From Streptomyces fulvoviolaceus (GTDB lineage: Bacteria; Actinomycetota; Actinomycetes; Streptomycetales; Streptomycetaceae): a stretch of DNA of 64,000 nt. The translations under genes were made by a program, and so were the position numbers. The stretch spans positions 5,328 through 69,327 of the forward strand of contig NZ_JOEY01000051.1 of the NCBI RefSeq assembly GCF_000718165.1. The letters run 5' to 3'. Under the pieces are notes generated by a model. The model was not told the origin of the DNA, ran no database searches, and saw nothing but the letters and a program-made list of their open reading frames with translations. Positions 15,890-24,375 of this stretch are shown here, piece by piece. Each line of letters starts with the position of its first letter. Positions within the stretch are counted from its first letter, which is position 1.

Positions 15890-16576
15890 ATGTCCCCGCG
15901 CAGCGCCTCGGTCAATGAAGAGTTGCGCCGCCGTTCCCGGGAGCGACTCCTGCAGGCCGCTGTCGAGCTCGTCAGCGAGCACGGATACGAGGCGACGACG
16001 CTCGGCGACATCGCGGACAGAGCCGGCTCGGCGCGCGGTCTGGTGTCGTACTACTTCCCCGGTAAACGCCAGCTCGTGCAGTCCGCCGTGCACCGGCTGA
16101 TGCACCGCACGCTCGAGGAGGCGCTGGAGCGCGAGCCGCACACCGAGGACGGCCGGGAGCGGATGGCGCGGGCCATCGACGCGATCCTGGGCCTGGCCCG
16201 GGACCGGCCCGTGCTGATGCGCCAGCACATGGCCGGGCTGCTGCAGGCCGAGGGTTTCGTGCCGTGCCCGGAGCAGCGGCGACTGGCCGAGTTGCTGCGT
16301 GACACCGTCGCCTGCCACGGCTCCCAGGACCCCGACACCGACTACCCGATGCTGCGCGCGCTGCTCATGGGCGCCGTCTACGCGGCGCTCGTGCCCGGCG
16401 TCCCGATGTCCCTGCCGACCCTGCGGGCCGAGCTGTTCACGCGCTACCGGCTCGACTGGGAGCAGGGGGTCCCGCCGGACGACGAGGCGCCCGGCGGGAC
16501 GTGCGAGACCGATCTGTCACGCTTCTTCGCGACCGGAGAACCGGCCGGAGAACCGACGGCCGGTCAGTCGAAGTAG
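15890..16576 (+). CDS. TetR family transcriptional regulator
   Basis: A 228-aa regulator. The N-terminal HTH runs through EATTLGDIADRAGSARGLVSYYF followed by PGKRQLV, the TetR signature. The C-terminal ligand domain has the look of a three-helix core with acidic and proline-rich tail. The ATG is placed after GCAGGAG. Its last 13 bases overlap, tail to tail, the LVIVD-repeat gene. No obvious target lies beside it apart from itself. Confidence 0.92.
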   Translation: MSPRSASVNEELRRRSRERLLQAAVELVSEHGYEATTLGDIADRAGSARGLVSYYFPGKRQLVQSAVHRLMHRTLEEALEREPHTEDGRERMARAIDAILGLARDRPVLMRQHMAGLLQAEGFVPCPEQRRLAELLRDTVACHGSQDPDTDYPMLRALLMGAVYAALVPGVPMSLPTLRAELFTRYRLDWEQGVPPDDEAPGGTCETDLSRFFATGEPAGEPTAGQSK

Positions 16577-18066
16577 TCCGGCTGCGTCTGGACGTTGAGC
16601 TCACCCAGCCGGACCCGCTTGGCCGGATCCGTCCGCCGGTCGCTGAGCTTCAGGACGTCGAAGCCCTTGGCGATGTCGTTCGAGTAGATGTAGCCGTTGT
16701 AGTAGTACGCCGACCACGGGCCGGCGGTCGTCAGCTGCTCGGTGTTCACCGGACCGCGCTCGAAGTAGGCGATCTCCTTCGGGTTCGAGGAGTCCGTGAA
16801 GTCCCAGACGGAGACGCCGCCCTGGTACCAGGCCTGGACCATGATGTCCTTGCCCTTGACCGGGATCAGCGAGCCGTTGTGGGCCACGCAGACCTCGGTG
16901 GCCGCCTGGTAGCGGGGAATCTTGAAGTAGCTGCGGAAGACGAGCTTGCGCTTGTCGCCCTTGCCGACGATGTCGTAGACGCCGTCGGCACCGCGGTTCG
17001 GACCGATCTCCGCGTTGCAGGTGGCCGCACCGCCGCCGCCCAACTCGTCGGTGAACACGACCTTGTTGGCCTTCTGGTTGAAGGTCGCCGAGTGCCAGAA
17101 CGCGAAGTTCACGTTGTCCTGGACCTGGTCGATGACCTTCGGGTTCTCCGGGTCCTTGATGGAGAACAGGATGCCGTCACCCATGCAGGCGCCCGCGGCG
17201 AGGTCCTTCTCCGGGAGCACCGTGATGTCGTGGCAGCCGGTGGTCTTGGAGACACCCGGGTTGGTGGGCGAACCGGGGTTGCCGCCGCCGTCCGCTCCCT
17301 CACCCGGGAAGAGCACGGGGAAGTTCACGACCGCCGCCTTCTCGGGGGCGCCGCGCGGCACCTTGATGACGGAGATGCCGTCGTGCGGCGGCTGGCAGTC
17401 GGGGTAGGTGGCGCTGGGCGAGTAGGAGGAGACGTAGACGTAGACGTTCTTGCGCTCGGGCACCAGCGTGTGGGTGTGCGAGCCGCAGGCGGTCTCGACG
17501 GCGGCGACGTACTTCGGGTTCGCCTTGTCACTGATGTCGAAGACCTTCATGCCCTCCCACGACGACTTCTCGGTCGCGGGCTGCGTGGTGCTGTTGCAGC
17601 TGTTGTCGCTGCGCGAGGAGTCGGTGGACAGGAACAGCAGGTTCCCGGAGACCGAGATGTCGTTCTGCGAGCCGGGACACAGGACCTGGGAAACGGTCTT
17701 CGGCGCCTTCGGGTTGCTGATGTCGAAGATGCGGAAGCCGTCGTAGTTGCCGGAGAAGGCGTACTTGCCCTGGAAGGCCAGGTCCGAATTGGTGCCGGGC
17801 AGCGCGTCCTTGGGGATGTTGACAAGGTGTTCGATGTTGTCGGAGTGGACGATCTCGTCCTGGCCGGGTATCTCGCCGTCGGCTATCGCCGCCTTGACCT
17901 CGGCCTCGGTGCTCTTGGACACCTCCTCGCTCGCGGCCGGCGCGTCCCCCGGGTCGGGGGTCGCTGCGGCCGGGCCGGCGGTGAGCAGCGCGGCCAGGAG
18001 GCCGACGGCCGCCGCGGCAACTCCCAGGCGTCTGTGGCGGGTTCGGGCATCTTTCAACAGGATCAC
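16564..18066 (-). CDS. Secreted LVIVD-repeat (beta-propeller-like) protein
   Basis: A 500-aa protein with a Sec signal peptide (basic start, hydrophobic stretch, AAA cleavage region near residue 35). Repeats of the LVIVD kind follow, each with a DGFRIFDISNPKAP-type or GMKVFDISDKANPK-type strand. Conserved Cys, His and Asp residues (ACGSHTHTLV, TTGCHDITV, VAHNGSLIPV) are scattered through it. The GTG start has GGGAGGAAACA in front. Homologues are surface or extracellular and of unknown role. It is divergent from the DUF305 lipoprotein; this pairing recurs in Streptomyces to my knowledge, suggesting a shared extracellular job, perhaps metal-related. Confidence 0.85.
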   Translation of the reverse strand: MILLKDARTRHRRLGVAAAAVGLLAALLTAGPAAATPDPGDAPAASEEVSKSTEAEVKAAIADGEIPGQDEIVHSDNIEHLVNIPKDALPGTNSDLAFQGKYAFSGNYDGFRIFDISNPKAPKTVSQVLCPGSQNDISVSGNLLFLSTDSSRSDNSCNSTTQPATEKSSWEGMKVFDISDKANPKYVAAVETACGSHTHTLVPERKNVYVYVSSYSPSATYPDCQPPHDGISVIKVPRGAPEKAAVVNFPVLFPGEGADGGGNPGSPTNPGVSKTTGCHDITVLPEKDLAAGACMGDGILFSIKDPENPKVIDQVQDNVNFAFWHSATFNQKANKVVFTDELGGGGAATCNAEIGPNRGADGVYDIVGKGDKRKLVFRSYFKIPRYQAATEVCVAHNGSLIPVKGKDIMVQAWYQGGVSVWDFTDSSNPKEIAYFERGPVNTEQLTTAGPWSAYYYNGYIYSNDIAKGFDVLKLSDRRTDPAKRVRLGELNVQTQPDYFD

Positions 18067-18161
18067 TGTTTCCTCCCTGTGCCGTTCATGTGGAACGCTT
18101 CACGCACCCCCGAAGTATCGTCTTCACCATGCACATATCAACAGAGGGCAACGAACCTGTA

Positions 18162-18839
18162 ATGAAAGGGCCCCGGGCGGCCGTTGCGCTCTTCTGCCGT
18201 GCGCCCCGTACACCTCTCGTCACGGTGTCGCTGACCGCCCTCGTGGTATTGGGGCTCGGGGGCTGCGACTCCGGATCGGACGCGAAGCCGTCGGCGGCGA
18301 CGGGGCCTTCGGTGCTGGTGCCGGGCAAGCCGGGCGAGGCGAACCGCACGCTGTCCGCGCAGGACGCGGAGGGGCAGCGCGGCGAGGACGACACCCCCAA
18401 CTCGGCCGACGTCTCGTACGCGCGGATGATGATCGAGCACCACACACAGGCGCTGGAGATCACCGAACTGGCCCCCGACCGCGCCGAGTCGTCGAAGGTC
18501 AAGGCGCTCGCCGACCGCGTCTCCGCCGCCCAGGGGCCGGAGATCGCCGCCATGAAGGCCTGGCTGAAGGAGCACGGCAAGGCCGAGAAGAGCGACGACC
18601 ACGAGCACGCCGCGATGCCCGGCATGGCGACCGAGGCACAGCTGAAGAAGTTGCGCGCGGCGCAGGGGAAGGCGTTCGACCAGCTGTTTCTCACGTTGAT
18701 GATCACTCACCACGAGGGGGCGATCACCATGGCCACGGATGTGAAGGCACAGGGCAACAACATCCGGATCGAGGAGATGGCCGACGACGTGGTCGCCCAA
18801 CAGACCAGCGAGATCAACCGGATGCGCGACATGCAGTAG
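18162..18839 (+). CDS. DUF305 domain lipoprotein
   Basis: A lipoprotein precursor of about 225 aa. The signal ends in the lipobox LGGC (Cys about 35). The mature part is a DUF305 four-helix ferritin-like domain with two histidine-methionine helices, MMIEHHTQALEI and LMITHHEGAITM, and a His/Met linker (DDHEHAAMPGM). These residues suggest copper or other metal binding. The start is uncertain: ATG 18162 has AGAGGG 13 bases upstream, while 18129 and 18090 are longer in-frame choices. It shares a promoter region with the LVIVD-repeat gene. Confidence 0.85.
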   Translation: MKGPRAAVALFCRAPRTPLVTVSLTALVVLGLGGCDSGSDAKPSAATGPSVLVPGKPGEANRTLSAQDAEGQRGEDDTPNSADVSYARMMIEHHTQALEITELAPDRAESSKVKALADRVSAAQGPEIAAMKAWLKEHGKAEKSDDHEHAAMPGMATEAQLKKLRAAQGKAFDQLFLTLMITHHEGAITMATDVKAQGNNIRIEEMADDVVAQQTSEINRMRDMQ

Positions 18840-18862
18840 GCGCGGGCCAGTAACAGAACTGC

Positions 18863-19387
18863 TCAGCGCCGGGCATGACGGGGTGTCAGGAATCCCGCGT
18901 CACGCGCCTGGGAGATCAGCCTGAGCGACTTGCGACGGCTGTGCCCGGTCGCGCACATCACCGCGAGGACCGGGTCGACGCCCTCCTCCTGGGCCGCGCG
19001 GTACTCCTGCGCGACCAGCCGGCGCCCCTCCACGCCGCGCGGCCAGGCAGGCCGGGCACGGCTGGGTCCGGCCGCCTCGGACTCCGTCCCGGGATCCGTC
19101 TCGGGCCCGATTCCGCAGGCCTCGGAGAGCGGCTCCTCGATCCAGTCCGCGAGAGCGGCCAGGTCGTCGAGGGACAGCGCCGGCTGCGCCCGTACGTCCT
19201 CCAGGGAGACGCACCCCTCGGCGACCACGGCGAGCACGTCCACCCGGGCCCCGTCGGGGAAGGCCAGCCGGACGTGGAACCACGCCGTCGCGGCCTCGTC
19301 CTCCCGCACTTCCCACGCGGGCCACACGGACACGGTGCCGTCCGTCGGGCAACGATCAGAAAGATTAAGAAACGATGCTTCTAGCAC
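18863..19387 (-). CDS. DUF6214-like protein
   Basis: A 174-aa soluble protein. The segment RVDVLAVVAEGCVSLEDVRAQPALSLDDLAALADWIEEPL and the C-terminus GHSRRKSLRLISQARDAGFLTPRHARR match what I recall of the Streptomyces family DUF6214. The basic helix-rich C-terminus may bind nucleic acid, an inference. The first 15 codons (GTG start) are AT-rich and unlike the rest, and no ribosome site precedes them. The true start may be the GTG at 19333. Confidence 0.65.
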   Translation of the reverse strand: MLEASFLNLSDRCPTDGTVSVWPAWEVREDEAATAWFHVRLAFPDGARVDVLAVVAEGCVSLEDVRAQPALSLDDLAALADWIEEPLSEACGIGPETDPGTESEAAGPSRARPAWPRGVEGRRLVAQEYRAAQEEGVDPVLAVMCATGHSRRKSLRLISQARDAGFLTPRHARR

Positions 19388-19523
19388 ACACGCAACGTAA
19401 CCGCATGATCACATTCCATAAGAATGGACACGCGCGTCTCCACTGCTCCGGCACCCTGTCAGAGCAGCAGCGGCGGTGCGATCCTGGAGCTGTCAGCGAT
19501 CTCCTCTCGTAAGGAGTTCCGCC

Positions 19524-20867
19524 GTGCTGCGTGTCGCCGTCGTCGGCTCCGGGCCGAGCGGGTGCTACACCGCCCAGAGCCTCGTCCAGCTGGATCCCGA
19601 AGTGCGCGTCGACGTCCTGGACCGGCTGCCGTGCCCGTACGGCCTGGTGCGGTACGGCGTGGCTCCGGACCACGAGAAGATCAAGTCGCTGCAGAACAAC
19701 CTGCGGACGGTACTGGAGCACGAGCGGGTGCGGTTCCTCGGGGGCGTCCAGGTCGGGCCCGCCGGAGTCCCGGCCACGCGGCTGCGAGAGCTGTACCACG
19801 CGGTCGTCTACTGCGTGGGCGCCGCCACCGACCGGCACCTCGGGATCCCCGGCGAGGACCTGCCGGGCAGTTGGTCGGCGACCGAGTTCGTGTCCTGGTA
19901 CAGCGCGCATCCCGACTCCGTCGCCGACGGTTTCGTGCGCGCCGCCCGGGCGGCCGTGGTCATCGGCGTGGGGAACGTCGCGGTCGACGTGACGCGGATA
20001 CTGGCGCGCGGCGCGGCGGAGCTCAGCCCCACCGACATGCCCCAGGCGGCGCTCTCCGCACTGGCCGCCAGCACGGTGACCGAGATCCACATGGTGGGGC
20101 GACGCGGCCCCTCCCAGGCCCGCTTCACCACCAAGGAGCTGCGCGAGCTGGGCGCCCTTCCGGACACCGACGTGACCGTGGACCCGGCGGAGCTGGCGCT
20201 GGATCCGGCCTACCCGGACCCCTCCTCGCTGCCGGCCGCCCAGCGCCGCAACGTGGAGGTGCTGCGCGGCTGGGCGGGAGCCGTCCCGCAGGACGCGCCC
20301 CGCAGGATCTCGCTGCGCTTCTTCCTGCGCCCCGTCGAACTCCTCGCAGAGGGCGGGCGGGTGGGCGCGGTGCGCTTCGAGCGGACGGAGCCCGACGGGC
20401 GCGGCGGCGTGACCGGCACGGGGCGGTTCGAGGACATCGAGGCGCAGTTGGTGCTGCGCTCGGTCGGCTATCGCGGGATGCCGATGGAGGGGCTGCCGTT
20501 CGACGCGGAGAGCGGCATCGTGCCGAACGTCGAGGGCCGTGTCGTGCGCGGCCACTTCGCCTCCCCGGGCGAGTACGTGGCCGGCTGGATCAAGCGTGGC
20601 CCGACGGGGGTGATCGGCACCAACCGGCCGGACGCCAAGGAGACGGTGACGTCCCTGCTCGAGGACGCCGCTCTGCTCGTACACGAAGATCGGCCCGACG
20701 ACCCGCTCGCGGCGCTGCGGGCCGAGGGTGTACGGCCCGTCCCGTGGGCGGGATGGCAGGCGATCGAGCGGGCCGAGGCGGAGCTCGGCGCCTCGCTCGG
20801 GCGGGGCGTCGTCAAGCTGCCGGACTGGGAATCACTGCTGGCGGCGGTGCGCTCGGCGGCGTCATAG
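19524..20867 (+). CDS. FAD-dependent ferredoxin/adrenodoxin-type NADP reductase (FprA-like)
   Basis: A 447-aa flavoprotein of the adrenodoxin-reductase/FprA class that moves electrons from NADPH to ferredoxins. The FAD site is VVGSGPSGCYTAQ at the N-terminus. The class motif CPYGLVRYGVAPDH follows, then the NADP site VIGVGNVAVDVTRIL, and near the C-terminus the FAD contact WIKRGPTGVIGTNR. The GTG start has AAGGAG eight bases before it. Such enzymes serve P450s and other oxygenases. No ferredoxin or P450 is in the window; the NO synthase at 40 kb also needs an external reductase, but a link is speculative. Confidence 0.92.
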   Translation: MLRVAVVGSGPSGCYTAQSLVQLDPEVRVDVLDRLPCPYGLVRYGVAPDHEKIKSLQNNLRTVLEHERVRFLGGVQVGPAGVPATRLRELYHAVVYCVGAATDRHLGIPGEDLPGSWSATEFVSWYSAHPDSVADGFVRAARAAVVIGVGNVAVDVTRILARGAAELSPTDMPQAALSALAASTVTEIHMVGRRGPSQARFTTKELRELGALPDTDVTVDPAELALDPAYPDPSSLPAAQRRNVEVLRGWAGAVPQDAPRRISLRFFLRPVELLAEGGRVGAVRFERTEPDGRGGVTGTGRFEDIEAQLVLRSVGYRGMPMEGLPFDAESGIVPNVEGRVVRGHFASPGEYVAGWIKRGPTGVIGTNRPDAKETVTSLLEDAALLVHEDRPDDPLAALRAEGVRPVPWAGWQAIERAEAELGASLGRGVVKLPDWESLLAAVRSAAS

Positions 20868-21006
20868 CGGCCTCATAGCGGCTTGGCGGGCAACCGGGTG
20901 GGCATGACACACATCGGCAACAACGCCGAAATCAACAAACTGTTCAAGCCTCGTACGGTCTCGTGCTGTTCGAATGTTCCCAGCCATCCGCCGCTCTGGA
21001 GTGCCC

Positions 21007-22410
21007 ATGGCAACGACCGCACCCGTGCATCCCGTCGACGAGGTCCCACCCGTACGACAACTGGCCGCCTTCGGCCTCCAGCACGTGCTCGCGATGTACG
21101 CGGGCGCAGTGGCCGTGCCGCTGATCGTCGGCAGTGCGATGAAGCTGTCCCCCGCGGATCTGGCGTATCTGATCACCGCCGACCTGCTGGTGTGCGGTAT
21201 CGCCACGCTCATCCAGTGCATCGGCTTCTGGCGCTTCGGCGTGCGGCTGCCGATCATGCAGGGCTGTACGTTCGCGGCCGTGTCGCCGATGGTGCTCATC
21301 GGTACGACGGGCGGCGGACTGCCCGCGATCTATGGCTCGGTGATCGTCGCGGGGCTCGCGATCGTGCTGCTGGCGCCGGTCTTCGGGCGGCTGCTGCGCT
21401 TCTTCCCGCCGCTGGTCACGGGCACGGTGATCCTGATCATCGGCATCTCGCTGCTGCCGGTCGCGGGCAACTGGGCCGCGGGCGGCGTCGGTGCGGCGGA
21501 CTTCGGCGAGCCGAAGAACCTGGCGCTGGCCGCCTTCGTGCTCGCGGTGGTGCTGGGTGTGCAGCGGTTCGCGCCGGTGTTCCTGAGCCGGATCGCGGTG
21601 CTGATCGGCATCGCGGTGGGCCTCGCGGTCGCCGTCCCCTTCGGATTCACGGACTTCGGCGGGGTCGGGGACTCCGACTGGGTCGGGATCAGCACGCCGT
21701 TCCACTTCGGGGCGCCCACCTTCGAGGCGTCCGCGATCATCTCCATGCTGGTCGTGGCGCTGGTGACGATGACAGAGACGACCGGTGACCTGATCGCGGT
21801 CGGCGAGATGACGGACCGGAAGGTCGACTCGCGCTCCCTCTCGGACGGCCTGCGCGCCGACGGCCTGTCGACCGTCCTGGGCGGCGTCTTCAACACCTTC
21901 CCGTACACGGCGTACGCGCAGAACGTCGGCCTCGTCGGCATGACCCGCGTCCGCAGCCGCTGGGTCGTCGCCACGTCCGGCGCCATCCTCGTCCTGCTCG
22001 GCCTGCTGCCCAAGCTGGGCGCGGTGGTCGCGGCGATACCCGCGCCGGTACTGGGCGGTGCGGGCCTGGTGATGTTCGGGACGGTGGCGGCGAGCGGCCT
22101 CAAGACCCTCGCCCAGGTCGACTTCAAGGGCAACAACAACCTGACGGTGGTGGCCGTCTCGGTGGCCATGGGCGTGCTGCCGGTCGGCGTGCCGACGATC
22201 TACGCGAAGTTCCCGGACTGGTTCCAGACGGTGATGAACAGCGGCATCAGCGCGGGCTGTCTGACGGCGATCGTGCTGAACCTGCTCTTCAACCACCTGC
22301 CGGCGAAGGCCGGTTCAGCCGACTCCGCCGGTCCGGTCGCCGAGGCGGACGACCTGCCGGGCGGCGGCGTCGAGGAGGGTGTCGAGAAGTCCCGGGAAGA
22401 GGTCGTCTAG
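21007..22410 (+). CDS. NCS2 family nucleobase (xanthine/uric acid type) permease
   Basis: A 467-aa transporter with about 12-14 hydrophobic segments. The family marks are FGLQHVLAMYAG in TM1, the core TETTGD, and NTFPYTAYAQNVGLVGMT, the QNxGxxxxT signature of xanthine/uric-acid carriers. It imports a purine with protons. ATG 21007 follows CTGGAG. The last 32 codons lie over the 3' end of the ArsR gene on the other strand (96 bp), an unusually long tail-to-tail overlap. Confidence 0.92.
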   Translation: MATTAPVHPVDEVPPVRQLAAFGLQHVLAMYAGAVAVPLIVGSAMKLSPADLAYLITADLLVCGIATLIQCIGFWRFGVRLPIMQGCTFAAVSPMVLIGTTGGGLPAIYGSVIVAGLAIVLLAPVFGRLLRFFPPLVTGTVILIIGISLLPVAGNWAAGGVGAADFGEPKNLALAAFVLAVVLGVQRFAPVFLSRIAVLIGIAVGLAVAVPFGFTDFGGVGDSDWVGISTPFHFGAPTFEASAIISMLVVALVTMTETTGDLIAVGEMTDRKVDSRSLSDGLRADGLSTVLGGVFNTFPYTAYAQNVGLVGMTRVRSRWVVATSGAILVLLGLLPKLGAVVAAIPAPVLGGAGLVMFGTVAASGLKTLAQVDFKGNNNLTVVAVSVAMGVLPVGVPTIYAKFPDWFQTVMNSGISAGCLTAIVLNLLFNHLPAKAGSADSAGPVAEADDLPGGGVEEGVEKSREEVV

Positions 22411-22683
22411 GTCGTCCCGGCGCAGGCCGTTCATCTTGGCCGTGCCCTGGTAGATCTGCCGGATCACTCCGCTCTCGCGCAGCACCCGGAAGTGGTGCGT
22501 GGTGGTGGACTTGGTGACGGGCAGATCGAAGTGCGAACAGGAGAGCTCGTCGCTGACAGCGGCGAGCTCTCGCACGATCTGGAGCCGCATCGGGTCGGAG
22601 AGCGCGTGCAGGATGCCCTCCAGCCGGATCTCGTCGCGCGCCGGGTGCGGCAGGGCGCGGCTGCTGACGGCGGGGGAGGTCAC
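22315..22683 (-). CDS. ArsR family transcriptional regulator
   Basis: A 122-aa winged-helix regulator. The domain begins DEIRLEGILHALSDPMRLQIVREL and the recognition helix is KSTTTHHFRVLRESGVI. The classical metal motif ELCVCDL is absent; one cysteine (Cys49) in SCSHFDLPV precedes the HTH, so a redox or electrophile signal is more likely than arsenite. It faces an Old Yellow Enzyme gene across 130 bp holding two copies of one inverted repeat, and so probably controls both genes. The GTG start has GCGGAG upstream. Its 3' end overlaps the permease gene. Confidence 0.9.
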   Translation of the reverse strand: MTSPAVSSRALPHPARDEIRLEGILHALSDPMRLQIVRELAAVSDELSCSHFDLPVTKSTTTHHFRVLRESGVIRQIYQGTAKMNGLRRDDLDDLFPGLLDTLLDAAARQVVRLGDRTGGVG

Positions 22684-22726
22684 GGCGGCTCCGCTTCTTC
22701 GGGAAAACCCTTCGGGAAATCCATTG

Positions 22727-22742
22727 TACGAGACCTCTCGTA
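22727..22742. promoter_or_regulatory. ArsR operator copy 1
   Basis: TACGAG-ACCT-CTCGTA, 6-bp arms and 4-bp spacer. It lies between the -10 (TACAAT on the minus strand, 22723-22728) and the -35 of the arsR promoter, and abuts the OYE -35 (TTGACA, 22745-22750). Confidence 0.72.
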
Positions 22743-22760
22743 GTTTGACACCTGGCGTAC

Positions 22761-22776
22761 TACGATGCCTATCGTA
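22761..22776. promoter_or_regulatory. ArsR operator copy 2
   Basis: TACGAT-GCCT-ATCGTA, the same architecture as copy 1 with centres 34 bp apart, about three helical turns. It covers the -10 (TATCGT, 22770-22775) of the Old Yellow Enzyme promoter. Confidence 0.72.
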
Positions 22777-22814
22777 CGAGTCGACCACCGGTCCCGTGAA
22801 GAATGGAGCCCGCC

Positions 22815-23894
22815 GTGAGTGCACTCTTCGAGCCCTACACCCTGCGCGACGTGACGATCCCCAACCGGGTGTGGATGCCGCCGATGTGCCAGTACTCGGC
22901 CGCCCCACTCGGTCCGGACACGGGCGCCCCCAACGACTGGCACTTCGCGCACTACGCCGCCCGCGCGGCCGGCGGCACGGGCCTGCTCATCGTCGAGGCC
23001 ACCGGTGTCAGCCCCGAGGGCCGGATCTCCCCGTACGACCTCGGTATCTGGAACGACACCCAGGTCGAGGCGTTCCGCCGGATCACGCGCTTCCTGGTCT
23101 CCCAGGGCACGGTCCCGGGCATCCAGCTCGCACACTCCGGCCGCAAGGCCTCGACCGACCGGCCATGGAAGGGCGGTGCGCCCCTCGGTCCGGAGGCGGG
23201 CGCATGGCAGCCACTGGGTCCGAGCGCGCTCGCGTTCGACGAGCGACACCCGGTACCGACCGAGCTGACGGTCGCTCAGATCCAGGAAATCGTGGGCCAG
23301 TTCGCGGACGCCGCGCTTCGCGCCCTCGCCGCCGGCTTCGAGATCGCCGAGATCCACGGCGCCCATGGCTACCTGATCAGCAACTTCCTCTCCCCGCACA
23401 GCAACCACCGCACCGACGCGTACGGCGGCTCGTACGAGAACCGCACGCGCTTCGCCCTCGAGGTCGTCGACGCCGTGCGCGCGGTATGGCCGGAGGACAA
23501 GCCCCTGTTCTTCCGTATCTCCGCGACCGACTGGCTGGAGGAGGGCGGCTGGACGCCGGACGACACGGTCCGTTTCGCCGCCGACCTCCACGCCCACGGC
23601 ATCGACCTCCTCGACGTCTCCACCGGCGGCAACGCGTCCGGCGTCCGCATCCCGACGGGCCCCGGCTACCAGGTCCCCTTCGCGGCCCGCGTCAAGGCCG
23701 AGACGTCGCTGCCGGTCGCTGCGGTCGGCCTGATCACGGACGTCGAACAGGCGGAGAAGATCCTGGCGAACGACGAGGCGGATGCGGTGCTGTTGGGGCG
23801 CGAGCTGCTGCGCAACCCGTCCTGGGCGCGGCACGCGGCGCGGGAGCTGGGCGCGGACGTGCGGGTGCCGGACCAGTACCACCGGTCGGTCTGA
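22815..23894 (+). CDS. Old Yellow Enzyme family NADH:flavin oxidoreductase (YqjM type)
   Basis: A 359-aa FMN ene-reductase. YqjM-class residues are visible: Cys25 in MPPMCQYS (redox-tuning cysteine), the substrate-anchoring pair in HGAHGY (His181, His184), YGGSYENR, and the FMN-phosphate site AVGLITDVEQAEKIL with ADAVLLGRELLRNP. It reduces activated C=C bonds of enals, enones, maleimides or quinones, and so clears electrophiles. GTG 22815 with GGAG seven bases upstream is preferred over ATG 22803. Control by the divergent ArsR protein is inferred from the twin operator. Confidence 0.93.
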   Translation: MSALFEPYTLRDVTIPNRVWMPPMCQYSAAPLGPDTGAPNDWHFAHYAARAAGGTGLLIVEATGVSPEGRISPYDLGIWNDTQVEAFRRITRFLVSQGTVPGIQLAHSGRKASTDRPWKGGAPLGPEAGAWQPLGPSALAFDERHPVPTELTVAQIQEIVGQFADAALRALAAGFEIAEIHGAHGYLISNFLSPHSNHRTDAYGGSYENRTRFALEVVDAVRAVWPEDKPLFFRISATDWLEEGGWTPDDTVRFAADLHAHGIDLLDVSTGGNASGVRIPTGPGYQVPFAARVKAETSLPVAAVGLITDVEQAEKILANDEADAVLLGRELLRNPSWARHAARELGADVRVPDQYHRSV

Positions 23895-24190
23895 ACACGG
23901 TTCTTCGGCCGGTCCGGGAAAACGCTCACGGCACAGGGAAGCGATGACTAGGCTCCCCTGTGCACGGTCGGCACAGCCGACTGCGACGGGAATGGGTCCG
24001 GCGTCCCTTTCGGGCGTGTCCGCCGAGACGATCGGCGACGCGTCAATCGCGACAACTTCACACGCGGCCTGCACGCCGGCAGGGCCTCAGTTGATCACCG
24101 TCGGTTCAGGGTGGTCGGCCTGAGACACCTGCCATCCTGCCTGCGGCTCGCACTCGGTTCGATCACCCTCCTCTCGGAGGAGGCCCGAGT
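23895..24190 (+). other. Intergenic region with possible promoter and 43-codon open frame
   Basis: About 296 bp after the OYE gene. A TAGGCT hexamer lies at 23950 and GACGGG precedes an ATG at 23992 that opens a 43-codon frame to 24123. Its composition is not clearly coding and no family is recognised. The right end forms the leader of the small membrane protein. Confidence 0.3.
24167..24183 (+). promoter_or_regulatory. Hairpin sequestering the ribosome site of the small membrane protein
   Basis: CCTCCT and AGGAGG pair around a CTCGG loop. The right arm is the Shine-Dalgarno sequence itself, seven bases before ATG 24191, so folding would hide it. Confidence 0.5.
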
Positions 24191-24370
24191 ATGGAGTCGC
24201 AGATCGTCCTGGAAATCCTGGGCGCGGCCAGCGTGGTGTCCGTGTTCCTCTACGTCCTCACCGGACTGCTCGACCAGATCCGGGGCCTCCTGCGCTCCTG
24301 GGACCAGGTCCGGCAGGACGCCCGGGCACTGCGCCGGGGCGTCCCGCCGGAGGATGGGGACAGCCGGTGA
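24191..24370 (+). CDS. Small single-pass membrane protein (59 aa)
   Basis: A 59-codon frame from ATG with an excellent GGAGGAGG site. Residues 5-26 (IVLEILGAASVVSVFLYVLTGLL) form one hydrophobic helix. A charged, Arg-rich amphipathic tail follows (LLRSWDQVRQDARALRRG) and then an acidic end, so the topology is probably N-out or N-in with a cytoplasmic tail. GC-rich third positions support real coding. It ends 5 bp from the convergent esterase stop. I do not recognise the family; small membrane proteins of this form often modulate a larger partner. Confidence 0.68.
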   Translation: MESQIVLEILGAASVVSVFLYVLTGLLDQIRGLLRSWDQVRQDARALRRGVPPEDGDSR

Positions 24371-24375
24371 ACAGC

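Noticed and set aside
20939..20972. Direct repeat CTGTTC upstream of the NCS2 permease as a regulator site
   Set aside because: Only two short hexamers with no symmetry; could be chance and no regulator motif matches.
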